From contig NZ_FRBU01000024.1 of the NCBI RefSeq assembly GCF_900142695.1, positions 1 to 57,995 on the forward strand: DNA of 57,995 nucleotides, written 5' to 3'. This document shows positions 50,494 to 57,995 of this stretch, piece after piece. Origin of the DNA: Flavobacterium xanthum. GTDB taxonomy: Bacteria; Bacteroidota; Bacteroidia; Flavobacteriales; Flavobacteriaceae. The position numbers and the translations under genes are program-made. The notes beneath the pieces were generated by a model, which was not told the origin of the DNA, searched no databases, and saw nothing but the letters and a program-made list of their open reading frames with translations. Every line of letters begins with the position of its first letter. Position 1 is the first letter of the stretch.

Positions 50494-50646
50494 CTATACT
50501 TTTCTGCCTGATATTAGTCTAAATAATATTGCAATTACTGCAATAACAAGAAGAATGTGAATAATAGATCCTGCGCTATAAGCAAAGAATCCAATTGCCC
50601 AGAATATTACTAAAATTACTGCGATGGTGTAAAGAAGGTTACTCAT
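50494..50646 (-). CDS. lmo0937-type micro membrane protein, copy B
   Basis: A 50-residue protein starting MSNLLYTIAVILVIFW, with the same two-helix layout and the end LISGRKV. It lies 29 bp downstream of the porin-family gene and 43 bp upstream of copy A on the minus strand. The near identity of the two copies indicates a recent tandem duplication. Function is unknown. Confidence 0.82.
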   Translation of the reverse strand: MSNLLYTIAVILVIFWAIGFFAYSAGSIIHILLVIAVIAILFRLISGRKV

Positions 50647-50675
50647 GATTTCTAGTTTTTAGTGATTAGTATATA

Positions 50676-51308
50676 TTAGTTTAGTCTCAATCCTACATAA
50701 ACGTTTAATACGCTGTTTTTTGCATCAGATGAAATAAAGTTACTTGAGGAATCATCTTTTCCTATTTTTGTAAGTCCATAGTTGTAACGAACTCCAAAGT
50801 TTACTGCGTCCAAATCAATTCCAACACCTCCAGAAATACCAGCATCAAACTTGTTAAAATCATTCGTGTCTAATTCTCTTTGAGAAGAAGAAAAATTAGA
50901 ATCATTTGTTGTTTTTCCGCTAACCATATAAGCAGCATAAGGACCAACATGTACATTAAAATTTTCAGTGATATTAGCCACTAATAATATAGGGACTTCA
51001 ATATAGTTGACATTAAATTTTGCAGTTCCTTGAACAATAGCATTGTTATACACTAATTCAGCACCTTTTGTAGTGTAATTAATCTCTGGCTGAATAGCGA
51101 TGCTGTTTGTAATAGGGAACTTAGCATAAAGTCCTGCATTGAAACCAGTAAGTACATTATTATCGTCAACAGTATCTGTGTAAAGGTTGGAAAAGTTAAG
51201 TCCACCTTTGAAACCATAAGAGGCTATTTTTTCCTGAGCTTGCATCCCTGTGAAAGACATTAGACCTAAAACTGCTGAAGCGAAAATTAAATTTTTTGAA
51301 TTTTTCAT
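50676..51308 (-). CDS. porin-family outer membrane beta-barrel protein (PorT-like)
   Basis: A 210-residue protein with signal peptide (1-24, ending MQA). An eight-strand type barrel follows, with the GFKGGLNFSNLYTD start common to the OMP_b-brl_2 family, GFNAGLYAKFPI, IAIQPEINYTTKGAEL and the closing NVYVGLRLN. It appears to head an operon with the two lmo0937-type genes, YtxH, the holin-like gene and the 49176 gene, all minus strand with gaps under 50 bp. The shared motif GTGTGAATAATATAA lies about 82 bp upstream. Confidence 0.85.
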   Translation of the reverse strand: MKNSKNLIFASAVLGLMSFTGMQAQEKIASYGFKGGLNFSNLYTDTVDDNNVLTGFNAGLYAKFPITNSIAIQPEINYTTKGAELVYNNAIVQGTAKFNVNYIEVPILLVANITENFNVHVGPYAAYMVSGKTTNDSNFSSSQRELDTNDFNKFDAGISGGVGIDLDAVNFGVRYNYGLTKIGKDDSSSNFISSDAKNSVLNVYVGLRLN

Positions 51309-51389
51309 TGTATATTTTTTTATTGTTTGTGTATACTACAAATATCCACATCTTGTGTAAGTAAGTTGTTACATTACTTTTGATAAAAT

Positions 51390-51404
51390 TTATATTATTC
51401 ACAC
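51390..51404 (-). promoter_or_regulatory. shared upstream motif, site A
   Basis: The minus strand reads GTGTGAATAATATAA, 82-96 bp before the porin start. The same 15 bases recur exactly at 56922-56936, and a close form lies at 57738-57752. Confidence 0.55.
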
Positions 51405-51465
51405 TTTGCAGGATATAAATTCAAGTTTATATTTTTCAAAATCGCTATCAATCAATTCATTGTAT

Positions 51466-51496
51466 AAAAAAGGCAAGTTGTTACACTTGCCTTTTT
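51466..51496 (-). terminator. rho-independent terminator after the coiled-coil lipoprotein gene
   Basis: AAAAGGCAAGT (51468-51478) pairs with ACTTGCCTTTT (51485-51495) around a 6-nt loop, just beyond the stop of the 51503-51964 gene. Confidence 0.82.
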
Positions 51497-51502
51497 GACT
51501 TT

Positions 51503-51964
51503 CTATTTATTGTCAACAGTCAAGTTTTTGAATGCTTGACCTAGTTCATCCATATCGCGGTTGTACTCTTCTTTAAATGATTTCCAGTCACTACTAGTGT
51601 CGTTTTTGTACATTTCGACTTTGGTTTTAATCTCTCTATTTTTTTCTTCTAAATCTTCAATTTTTTTTGCATAGGCTTCATCAATCGATTTGCCTCTTTT
51701 TTTCAAATCTGCTTTCATTTCAGCAATACGAATTTCATTTTGTGCAATGGTAGCGTTTGTGCTTTCTTTAAAGGCTTGCCATTCTTGTTCCGTTGCTGCT
51801 TTTCTCGCGTCTGACAATTCTTCTTTGGCATCGTCAAGATCTTCTCTGGCATTTTCTACATTGTCTTGTGCAGCAGCTTCTTTTTTTGTGGAGTCCTGAC
51901 ATCCAACTAACACAGTTGTGGCAATAAATGTGGTAAGGGCTAGATTTAAAAATGTTTTTTTCAT
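51503..51964 (-). CDS. coiled-coil lipoprotein of unknown function
   Basis: A 153-residue protein with lipobox LVGC (Cys22). The mature chain is almost wholly charged helix (ENAREDLDDAKEELSDARKA, EIRIAEMKADLKKRG, EDLEEKNREIKTKVE), giving a long coiled coil anchored to a membrane. Two related blocks (EWQAFKEST and DWKSFKEEY) suggest internal duplication. A typical promoter (TTTTG, 20-bp spacer, TATCTTTA) lies 88 bp upstream and a good terminator follows, so it is transcribed alone. No named family is recognised. Confidence 0.78.
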   Translation of the reverse strand: MKKTFLNLALTTFIATTVLVGCQDSTKKEAAAQDNVENAREDLDDAKEELSDARKAATEQEWQAFKESTNATIAQNEIRIAEMKADLKKRGKSIDEAYAKKIEDLEEKNREIKTKVEMYKNDTSSDWKSFKEEYNRDMDELGQAFKNLTVDNK

Positions 51965-52051
51965 GATCTTAGATTTTATATTATTTTTTGAATTGTTTGT
52001 ATTTTTTTATTTTAAAACATAAAGCGCTTAAGGTAAACGGTTTAAGATAAT

Positions 52052-52084
52052 TAAAGATACTAAAATTATTTTTGTCTAACAAAA
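52052..52084 (-). promoter_or_regulatory. candidate promoter of the coiled-coil lipoprotein gene
   Basis: The minus strand has TTTTG at 52084-52080, a 20-bp spacer, and TATCTTTA at 52059-52052. This is close to the Bacteroidota TTTG / TAnnTTTG pair. Confidence 0.5.
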
Positions 52085-52135
52085 TTTTTATTTTGGAGTA
52101 AAGAGATGTATGGTAATTAATACGAATGATTTTGT

Positions 52136-52321
52136 TTAAAGACTTTCAAAGATCTTCAGTAGTTCTTCTCTAGTTTTTCCCAATTTCGATTGGTATTTGT
52201 TTAACATTTCCTCCTTTTTCTCCTCTGAAAAAAGAGATTTATTATTGGTTAAAGCGGCAAATTTCTCTTTCAGTTTCTCTTTTTGTTCTTCCCAATTTCC
52301 CTCTTGTTCTATTGAATCCAT
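52136..52321 (-). CDS. CsbD-like small stress protein
   Basis: I chose the ATG at 52321 (MDSIEQEGNWEEQKEKLKEKF), giving 61 residues; an upstream start would add a Cys-containing stretch unlike the family. The EGNWEEQKEKLKEKFAALT start and the later YQSKLGKTREELLKIF match the CsbD pattern (GNW-x-x-x-K-x-K and GKTxEE). CsbD proteins are abundant general-stress products of unknown activity. A motif resembling the shared upstream element (TGTGAATAAAA, minus strand) lies about 95 bp upstream. Confidence 0.75.
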   Translation of the reverse strand: MDSIEQEGNWEEQKEKLKEKFAALTNNKSLFSEEKKEEMLNKYQSKLGKTREELLKIFESL

Positions 52322-52575
52322 CTTTTTTATATTACATGCAAAATAATTTTTACAATACAAAGTTGGCACTTTTAGAGAATGGTTCAGTTACATAAATTTA
52401 GATATTAGTTGTTTTATTCACAGATTATAAAAAAAGTGACTATTCACGGCTAACACAAAAACGGTGCTAGTAGCGAATAGTCAAGTCAATTTTATCTCGA
52501 AGAACACTGGAAGACTTTAAATAAGGTACTGTTCCCTTGATTTTCAATTGAACATATTTTGAATTAAAGGAATGG

Positions 52576-52782
52576 TTACTGTTGGCTTTCTAAATATTTT
52601 TTAAGAATGTTTTCTAATGACTCATAATAATCATGAAGTACTTTAGTATTAATTTCTGGATTATTTACATCGGGTATGGTCGCCGGTAATTCTGACAAAT
52701 ATTTATTTAATTCTGGGTATTGATTTTGAATTTTCAAGATAATTTCTAGAATTGCTTGATTAAGCTCTTTTTCTGTTTTCAT
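52576..52782 (-). CDS. small acidic protein of unknown function
   Basis: A 68-residue soluble protein, helical at both ends (KELNQAILEIILKIQNQYPEL, YYESLENILKKYLESQQ) with a Pro-rich turn between (LPATIPDVNNPE). The regular codon use and ATG support a real gene. No family is recognised. It lies among other small stress-type genes on the same strand. Confidence 0.6.
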   Translation of the reverse strand: MKTEKELNQAILEIILKIQNQYPELNKYLSELPATIPDVNNPEINTKVLHDYYESLENILKKYLESQQ

Positions 52783-52915
52783 AATATAGTGTTGGGATAA
52801 GTAAGGGTACTGTTAGTTTAAACAAAATAAAGGTAAAGACTACTTGTAATGTATTTTTTCATTTCAAATTTTGCCTTGTAGCAACCCTTTTAAATTTGCA
52901 AATATAGAATAGGAT

Positions 52916-53800
52916 TTATTTTAGAGAATCATTTTCAGCTCCTATTTTTAATTCTTTTTTCATTTCAGTTACTTCCAGGTCTGAAATCTCATCTTGCTTT
53001 TTTTCTTCTTCTTTTTTCTTTTTATTGAAGTAGCCTCTTAGTAGAAAATTGTGTTTTGCAGCTTCAATAACTTCATTTAATCCTTTGGTAACTGTTTTAA
53101 CATTGCTTAATGAGGAATCAATAACTTTTCCCATTCTTTCATCACTAACCAGTTTTGATAATGCGCCTTTTCCGTTATTCATGTTTACCGTAAATCGCTT
53201 AAATTCGGTAGAGCTGTTCTCCAAATTAGAGACCATATTTTTTATGCTGTTTCCAAATTGCTCATCAGAAACCAATCTGGATAAGGCACCATTTCCATTG
53301 TTCATACTTGAACTGAATTGAGCCAGTTCAGCTGTAATTACACCAGCATTATCAACACTTTTTTTAACGCTGACCATTAAGTCATCCATTTCTATCGCTT
53401 GCTTTGAAGCTATATTATCATTATTCTCAACAATAATATTCGATTTTTTACCGGAGGAAATGATCAATACTTTATCTCCCATCAAACCATCAGAGCTGAT
53501 ACTAGCAATAGCATCTTTTTTTATGTATTTGCGTACCTCATCCTTTATGACTAATGTAATGACTACCGAGGTATCGGTTAGAAATTCAATTTCTTCTACT
53601 GTTCCAATATTAATTCCAGACAGACGGACATTATTTCCAACCTCTAATCCATTGACAGAATTAAATTTTGAATACAATTCAAAGGTAGACCCAAAAAGAT
53701 TTTTTTGTTTTCCAACAAAATAAATGGTCCCTACAAAAAGGACTAAGCCTATAACTACAAACATTCCCAATTTCCATTGGTATCCAGATTCTTTAATCAT
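52916..53800 (-). CDS. MlaD-like MCE-domain substrate-binding protein
   Basis: I chose the ATG at 53800 (MIKESGYQWKLGMFVVIG); the frame extends 14 codons upstream into the ATPase gene. The protein is 294 residues: one N-terminal membrane helix (about 10-28), an MCE domain at about 38-115 (FELYSKFNSVNGLEVGNNVRLSGINIGTV), then a long helical tail with two similar units reading NGNGALSRLVSDEQFG and NGKGALSKLVSDERMG. It should pass phospholipids across the periplasm as part of an Mla-type ABC system with the two genes upstream. Confidence 0.88.
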   Translation of the reverse strand: MIKESGYQWKLGMFVVIGLVLFVGTIYFVGKQKNLFGSTFELYSKFNSVNGLEVGNNVRLSGINIGTVEEIEFLTDTSVVITLVIKDEVRKYIKKDAIASISSDGLMGDKVLIISSGKKSNIIVENNDNIASKQAIEMDDLMVSVKKSVDNAGVITAELAQFSSSMNNGNGALSRLVSDEQFGNSIKNMVSNLENSSTEFKRFTVNMNNGKGALSKLVSDERMGKVIDSSLSNVKTVTKGLNEVIEAAKHNFLLRGYFNKKKKEEEKKQDEISDLEVTEMKKELKIGAENDSLK

Positions 53801-53817
53801 TTTTATATTTTTATTGG

Positions 53818-54594
53818 TTATATGAAAAAAGAACGAACCCATTCATCATCACTTTTTTCTAATTCATCATAAGTTCCTTCGGCATGGATGACACCGTCTT
53901 TTAAAATCATCAGTCGGTCGCTAGTGTGTTTTGCACAGGCCATATCATGGGTTATAATGATAGATGAAGTTTTATATTTTTTTTGAATTTCGAGTACCAA
54001 TTCACTAATTTCTCTTGAAGTGATGGTGTCGAGTCCCGTTGTAGGCTCATCGTACAATATAATTTCAGGTTTTAAAATAAGTGTTCTTGCCAGACCAATT
54101 CTTTTGCGCATCCCTCCAGATAATTCTGAGGGCATTTTATCAATGGCTTCACTCAAACCTACACTTTCTAGAATTTCCTTAATTTGATTTTCAACTTCCT
54201 CTGCAGTTAAATCTTTAGCATGTCGCATTAAAGTAAATCCAAGATTCTCCCGAACACTCATAGAATCATACAAGGCAGCGTTTTGAAATAAAAATCCAAT
54301 TCGAACTCTTATTTTGTTAAGCTCCGAATTATCCATCTTCGTAATGTCAGATCCAAACACTTTGATTTCTCCTTTGTCAATACCCATCAATCCAACGATA
54401 CATTTTATCGTAATTGATTTTCCAGAGCCAGATTTTCCTAAAATAACAAGGTTTTCGCCTTTCTTCACGGTAAGATTAACACCTTTTAAAACCTCATTTG
54501 TACCAAAGGATTTATACAATTCTTTTATTTCTATTACTGGATCGTTCACGGTAGCAAGAGCGTTAAGTTCCACGTTTGTTTTTTCTTGTGTCAT
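53818..54594 (-). CDS. MlaF-like ABC transporter ATPase
   Basis: A 258-residue ATPase. Walker A is GKSGSGKS near residue 53, the Q-loop is FLFQNAALYDSM, the signature is LSGGMRKRIGLAR near 159, Walker B is IILYDEPTTGLD near 180, and the H-loop is IIITHDM. The FQNAALYDSMSVRENLGF region is typical of MlaF/Ttg2A. It starts one base after the stop of the permease gene and ends 17 bp before the MCE gene. It powers phospholipid movement between the membranes. Confidence 0.9.
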   Translation of the reverse strand: MTQEKTNVELNALATVNDPVIEIKELYKSFGTNEVLKGVNLTVKKGENLVILGKSGSGKSITIKCIVGLMGIDKGEIKVFGSDITKMDNSELNKIRVRIGFLFQNAALYDSMSVRENLGFTLMRHAKDLTAEEVENQIKEILESVGLSEAIDKMPSELSGGMRKRIGLARTLILKPEIILYDEPTTGLDTITSREISELVLEIQKKYKTSSIIITHDMACAKHTSDRLMILKDGVIHAEGTYDELEKSDDEWVRSFFI

Positions 54595-54595
54595 T

Positions 54596-55387
54596 TTAGA
54601 AAAATAAATCGGTTATTTGAACGGCCAACATGTCTATAATAAAGATGGTCAATGAAGCAGTCACCACCGCAGAGTTAGCCGCTTTACCAACACTCTCTGT
54701 TCCATTAGCAGCATTAAAACCTTTATAACATCCTATCATACCAATAAAAAAACCAAAGAAAAAAGTTTTTATCGTTGCCGGAAAAATATCTAAAAAGGTA
54801 ATTGATTCTAATACTTGAGCTAAATACCGATGAAAATTCACGTCGCTATGAATATTAATTCCAATATATCCGCCTATAACACCGATACCATCTGCATAAA
54901 TTACTAATAAGGGAATCATCAAAGTTGTAGCCAAAATTCTGGTAACGACTAAATATTTATAAGGGTTGATAGCTGAAACCTCCATGGCATCAATTTGTTC
55001 TGTTACTTTCATGGATCCTAATTCAGCACCAATACCCGAGGAAACTTTACCGGCACAAATCAAAGCGGTTATTACAGGCGCTATTTCTCTAATTAGCGAG
55101 AGTGCCACCATACTTGGCAACCAAGATTCAGCGCCAAACTTAGCTAGAGTAGGTCTTGATTGTAGTGTAAGCACTAATCCCATTATAAAACCGGTAATGG
55201 TTACTAATGGCAATGATTTATAGCCTATCACGTAACACTGTTTGATGAATTCCTTCATCTCATAAGGAGGTTTAATTACTTCTTTAAAAAAACGGAAAGC
55301 AAATAATGTAACATTACCTACATCATTAAATGTTTCTTTTAAATAGCTAATTATACTTTCCTTTTTTGCCGTTAGTGTATTACTCAT
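54596..55387 (-). CDS. MlaE-like ABC transporter permease
   Basis: A 263-residue membrane protein with five or six helices and the conserved MlaE elements SLPLVTITGFIMGLVLTLQSRP, IREIAPVITALICAGKVSSGIGAELGSMKVTEQIDAME, and IGCYKGFNAANGTESVGKAAN. It is the first gene of the three-gene Mla-type operon (permease, ATPase, MCE protein). MlaC and MlaB equivalents are not in the window, which is common in Bacteroidota. Confidence 0.9.
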   Translation of the reverse strand: MSNTLTAKKESIISYLKETFNDVGNVTLFAFRFFKEVIKPPYEMKEFIKQCYVIGYKSLPLVTITGFIMGLVLTLQSRPTLAKFGAESWLPSMVALSLIREIAPVITALICAGKVSSGIGAELGSMKVTEQIDAMEVSAINPYKYLVVTRILATTLMIPLLVIYADGIGVIGGYIGINIHSDVNFHRYLAQVLESITFLDIFPATIKTFFFGFFIGMIGCYKGFNAANGTESVGKAANSAVVTASLTIFIIDMLAVQITDLFF

Positions 55388-55783
55388 GTATCGTTTCTGT
55401 TATTTTTTGGATTTTTTACAACATTAAAGTTTTATGCAGAATTTTTGATAGGGTAGTGGATGAAAATTGACACAATTCTTCAGTGCATATTTATTTGTGC
55501 TTGTATCGCAACTTATTTTGAGAATAGTGAGGACTACTATACTTTGTGCAGGTAGAATCAATAATTTTAAGTTCTTCCATAAACAAAGCGAGGGGATTTT
55601 ATAAAAAAAAACAGATTTCTTTTAAAAAATTTCATAATAAATCTCGCTCTCTAACGGCCTTAAAATTAGTTGCTATTTTAGAATTCACTGCGCCAAAGAA
55701 TAGGAAAAACTACTACAATTAGTTTTTATTAATATCGCTTAAAAAGAGATTGACTAATCAAAAACGATTATTCAATTTTCATT
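55388..55783. other. 396-bp intergenic region upstream of the mla-type operon
   Basis: AT-rich with no gene, tRNA or clear terminator. It must hold the promoter of the permease gene, but no full TAnnTTTG box was found close to the start. Confidence 0.4.
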
Positions 55784-56239
55784 TTATGACAACATTAAAT
55801 CACCTAATTTTTTGACTTTATCATGGTGCTTTGTCAGCATAATTTGTTGTGATTTAAGCCTAATGTGCAGTTCTGCAGTAAGATAATCTAGATTGTTAGA
55901 CAGCGTGTCTTTGTAACTTTTTATGGTGACAAATTCATTGTATTCTAAAGTGTTCAAAATATCTTCTCTATCTTTTCCAGCAACAGTTAATTTAAAATTA
56001 ATCCAAAATCTTGAAAATAGACTATTCCTTTTTACAATATGCACTGGAACGCCTCCCATTTTTTGAACTTCTTCTACAAGTTCTAATTTGAAAATGGCAC
56101 TAGTTTCTTGGAATTCAGCGAACAAATCTTTTAAATCATGCTCTACCGTTACTTTTTTGGCTGTTTTATAAATCTCAATTCTTTCCGTATTGATTTCGAT
56201 AAGATTATTTAAAACTACAATTGATTTTTCTTTATTCAT
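55784..56239 (-). CDS. DUF2383 (PA2169-type) four-helix protein
   Basis: A 151-residue, fully helical protein: VVLNNLIEINTERIEIYKTA, then HDLKDLFAEFQETSAIFKLEL, a GGVPVHI turn, DREDILNTLEYNEFVTIKSYKD, and a final helix with RLKSQQIMLTKHHDKVKKL. This is the ferritin-like four-helix layout of DUF2383/PA2169-family proteins; clear di-iron ligands are not obvious. Function is unknown; relatives often sit with stress genes. It is transcribed separately from the mla-type genes. Confidence 0.8.
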   Translation of the reverse strand: MNKEKSIVVLNNLIEINTERIEIYKTAKKVTVEHDLKDLFAEFQETSAIFKLELVEEVQKMGGVPVHIVKRNSLFSRFWINFKLTVAGKDREDILNTLEYNEFVTIKSYKDTLSNNLDYLTAELHIRLKSQQIMLTKHHDKVKKLGDLMLS

Positions 56240-56301
56240 GACCTTAACTATTATAAATTAAACGAACATAGATAGCATCTTAACTTAGAACTACTGGTAA
56301 T

Positions 56302-56371
56302 AAAAAGGAGTACTACTCTTTTTGCTTTTTTGATAGGTCAAAAACACATCCTTGATTTAAAAAGAGTAGTA
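56302..56371. repeat. 13-bp perfect inverted repeat
   Basis: TACTACTCTTTTT (56311-56323) and AAAAAGAGTAGTA (56359-56371) are exact reverse complements 35 bp apart. A T-run lies beyond the distal arm on the minus strand (56302-56306). It could be a long-loop terminator for the 56401-56841 gene or a protein-binding site. Confidence 0.55.
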
Positions 56372-56400
56372 ACCCTTATGTTATAAAATTCTAGATAAAA

Positions 56401-56841
56401 CTAAAATCTGTTTGTGGACAGGATAAGTTGCATTCCAGGATTTTGTGCATCTGGTTGGTCCTCAGCTGTAATAAATATTTTTGAAGGTTCAAATGAAGTA
56501 ACAGTTTCAAAACTAGCTTTCAGTTTTGAGGACATAAATCCACTATCACTTTTTATTTGTCCAATGTTTTTAACAAGTGCATCTTCTGTTTCCATCCAAA
56601 CTACATAGACACTTTTTGCAGGCTGTAATCTGGTTACTTCTGCTAAATTTGTTATTTTTACTTTAATAGAATAATTTTTATTACTATCCTTTTTGACGCT
56701 TACATTTCCTTTTGCTGCAGGAACTATAGATGAGTTTTGAAAAGCCACATTTTTTCCACAAGAAGAAAATGAAACTATCAAGAGTAAAGCAGCTAACGCT
56801 AAGAACAATTTTTTAATATTTGATTTTAATTGAATTGGCAT
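56401..56841 (-). CDS. lipoprotein of unknown function
   Basis: A 146-residue protein with a lipobox-like end of the signal peptide (LIVSFSSC, Cys28). The mature part reads as a beta-sandwich (YSIKVKITNLAEV, SVYVVWMETEDALVKNIGQIKSD, KASFETVTSFEPSKIFITAEDQ), with a pattern of value-versus-control comparison domains seen in other small flavobacterial lipoproteins. No family name is recognised. The 15-bp shared motif GTGTGAATAATATAA lies 81-95 bp upstream. Confidence 0.72.
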   Translation of the reverse strand: MPIQLKSNIKKLFLALAALLLIVSFSSCGKNVAFQNSSIVPAAKGNVSVKKDSNKNYSIKVKITNLAEVTRLQPAKSVYVVWMETEDALVKNIGQIKSDSGFMSSKLKASFETVTSFEPSKIFITAEDQPDAQNPGMQLILSTNRF

Positions 56842-56921
56842 GGGTATTATTTTTAAGTTATTTTATCCTCCAAAATTAATTGAACAGAAAGCAAAATGGG
56901 TTATATAAATATTTTTAAATG

Positions 56922-56936
56922 TTATATTATTCACAC
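56922..56936 (-). promoter_or_regulatory. shared upstream motif, site B
   Basis: The minus strand reads GTGTGAATAATATAA, identical to site A at 51390-51404. Its spacing to the start codon differs from that of site A by one base (81 against 82 bp). Confidence 0.55.
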
Positions 56937-56963
56937 GTAATCATGCGATAACTTCTTTTAATT

Positions 56964-57185
56964 TTATGCTTTTTTGGTAGTGCCAGTCACTAATAAAACA
57001 ACGCCTCCTACGGCGAGCACAATGCCAATTATTGGTGACCAGGCCATGGGATGATTTACTTCTTTATTAATTTCTATTGGACCTATATCCACCACTTTTT
57101 CAGTGGTTGTGAAATTGAAGCTATTGTACAATACCATTATTATTCCTATGATAATCAGGATGATTCCGATACTTTTTGTTTTCAT
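56964..57185 (-). CDS. small two-helix membrane protein
   Basis: A 73-residue protein with membrane helices at about 5-22 (SIGIILIIIGIIMVLYNSF) and 50-68 (IIGIVLAVGGVVLLVTG), joined by a loop containing TTEKVVDIGPIEINKE. It resembles DUF3185-type small membrane proteins, but the match was judged by eye only. It lies 44 bp downstream of the next gene and may share its transcript. Confidence 0.72.
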   Translation of the reverse strand: MKTKSIGIILIIIGIIMVLYNSFNFTTTEKVVDIGPIEINKEVNHPMAWSPIIGIVLAVGGVVLLVTGTTKKA

Positions 57186-57229
57186 ATTGAGTACGATTTA
57201 TTTTATTTTTTTTTCAAGTGATTGCTGTG

Positions 57230-57613
57230 TTAAACGCCAGAAAAATATTGTTTGACAAAATTGTGCTGCTGATTCACAGTCATCTTATCTGTGTGTTTAA
57301 TTTCAAATTTAATTTTTAGAAAACGCTCATCTTCACTCAAGAGATCGAAGAGTTCAATTTTCGCATCAGTTGGACCAAAGAGAATGACCCTCTTGTAATC
57401 TTTTATGGTTTCTCCAATTTTTTTATAATAGTCGTATAGTTGTTTTTTTTCTTTGTCCTTCATTAATTTTGCGGGCTTTAGCAAATGGCTAGTACTGTCT
57501 TTTAATGCAAATTCTGATTCAATAGTTTCAATTTCAAAATGTTTGGAAGTAAATTCCATTAAATGAGCAAAAGAATGATCCATCCAAATACCCAATTTTT
57601 TTTTAGTTGTCAT
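57230..57613 (-). CDS. small soluble protein resembling eRF1-domain / host-attachment-type proteins
   Basis: I chose the second ATG (57613, MTTKKKLGIWMDHS). The protein is 127 residues with an alternating beta/alpha layout: KLGIWMDHSFAHLMEFT, then a helical middle (LYDYYKKIGETIKDY), a strand with a turn (KRVILFGPTDAKIELFDLL) and KIKFEIKHTDKMTVNQQHNFVKQYF. The LFGP-x-x-x-K element and IKHTDKMT step recall small proteins related to eRF1 domain 3. That is a fold-level guess; no function is assigned. A TATAA-rich form of the shared motif lies about 125 bp upstream. Confidence 0.6.
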   Translation of the reverse strand: MTTKKKLGIWMDHSFAHLMEFTSKHFEIETIESEFALKDSTSHLLKPAKLMKDKEKKQLYDYYKKIGETIKDYKRVILFGPTDAKIELFDLLSEDERFLKIKFEIKHTDKMTVNQQHNFVKQYFSGV

Positions 57614-57995
57614 CATGATCAGTTTCTAGGATTATTCAATGCTACGTGGTTTAACATTAAATGATAATTAATAAATTATAATTATCTAAAGTTCAGCTAT
57701 TTGATAGCATTATTTATTATATAAATTTATGTAAAAATTATATAATTCACATGTTTTTTCGCAAACAAAAGTCATTGAAATTTAAAATAAATTAGAAACG
57801 CGCTAAAAATAAGGCACTGATAGATATATTTAAAAGCAGAAAACTAACTTTAATCTGTAGGAATAGAACGCAAGAGGCTCATTTATTTTGCATTATATTT
57901 TTCAGTACATGACAAAAATTATATTTCGCTGTTAGTCAGTAAAATACGAGGTAAGTATTAGGAAAAGAGACCGGTATTTTGTAAATTATAAGATT
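57614..57995. other. 382-bp intergenic end region
   Basis: AT-rich with no gene on either strand. It contains the shared motif variant ATGTGAATTATATAA (minus strand, 57738-57752). Confidence 0.45.
57738..57752 (-). promoter_or_regulatory. shared upstream motif, site C (variant)
   Basis: The minus strand reads ATGTGAATTATATAA, two changes from sites A and B, 125 bp upstream of the 57230-57613 gene. Confidence 0.4.

Overview
The window comes from a low-GC Bacteroidota genome, almost certainly Flavobacterium or a close relative. Pointers are: -7 elements of the form TAnnTTTG and A-rich leaders without Shine-Dalgarno sequences; a CcsB-CcsA fusion; a TonB receptor with a carboxypeptidase-regulatory-like N-terminus; DUF3494/Big_5 and OmpA proteins of flavobacterial layout; many short AT-rich intergenic regions. 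An ice-binding-type domain hints at a cold or aquatic habitat. No rRNA, tRNA, CRISPR array, integrase or transposase gene was found.

Layout. 1-8,000, mostly minus strand: envelope genes (small secreted proteins, an Omp85-like protein, an AI-2E transporter, a small MscS channel), then a packed housekeeping run (Maf, UbiA prenyltransferase, KdsC-type phosphatase, DUF2520). 8,000-20,400: ccsBA for cytochrome c maturation; an ECF sigma/RskA-type anti-sigma pair divergent from a plus-strand unit of two half-size DUF4331 proteins, a TPR lipoprotein and a TonB receptor; glutathione peroxidase, Dus and a GNAT. 20,400-41,500: four menaquinone genes (menD, menB, menA, menC) on the plus strand with CvfB-like, PH-domain and UPF0173 genes. 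41,500-57,600, minus strand: a second AI-2E transporter, an OmpA protein, the ice-binding lipoprotein, then a cluster of small stress-type genes (YtxH, holin-like, two lmo0937-type micro-proteins, a porin, CsbD-like, DUF2383) around an Mla-type permease/ATPase/MCE operon.

Two accessory insertions sit between menD and the CvfB-like gene. The first is a type III restriction-modification pair. It is followed by a diverged second copy of the last 24 codons of menD, so the pair entered at the 3' end of menD and duplicated it. A 117-nt tiered hairpin lies between menD and mod. The second is a toxin/immunity locus: an exported lipoprotein whose C-terminus looks like a Tae4-type cell-wall amidase, followed by a small Tai4-like lipoprotein, next to a cassette-like hairpin. 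The toxin reading frame is cut by one in-frame TAG.

Other broken genes are a DinB-family gene with two single-base homopolymer deletions and a HisKA-only coiled-coil protein with an in-frame TAA. Noncoding structure of note: a 14-bp minisatellite of 12 units touching the TTG start of menC, two copies of a dispersed palindromic element, and a shared 15-bp motif 80-130 bp upstream of several stress-type genes. All functional names are from reading the protein sequences by eye; no database search was run.
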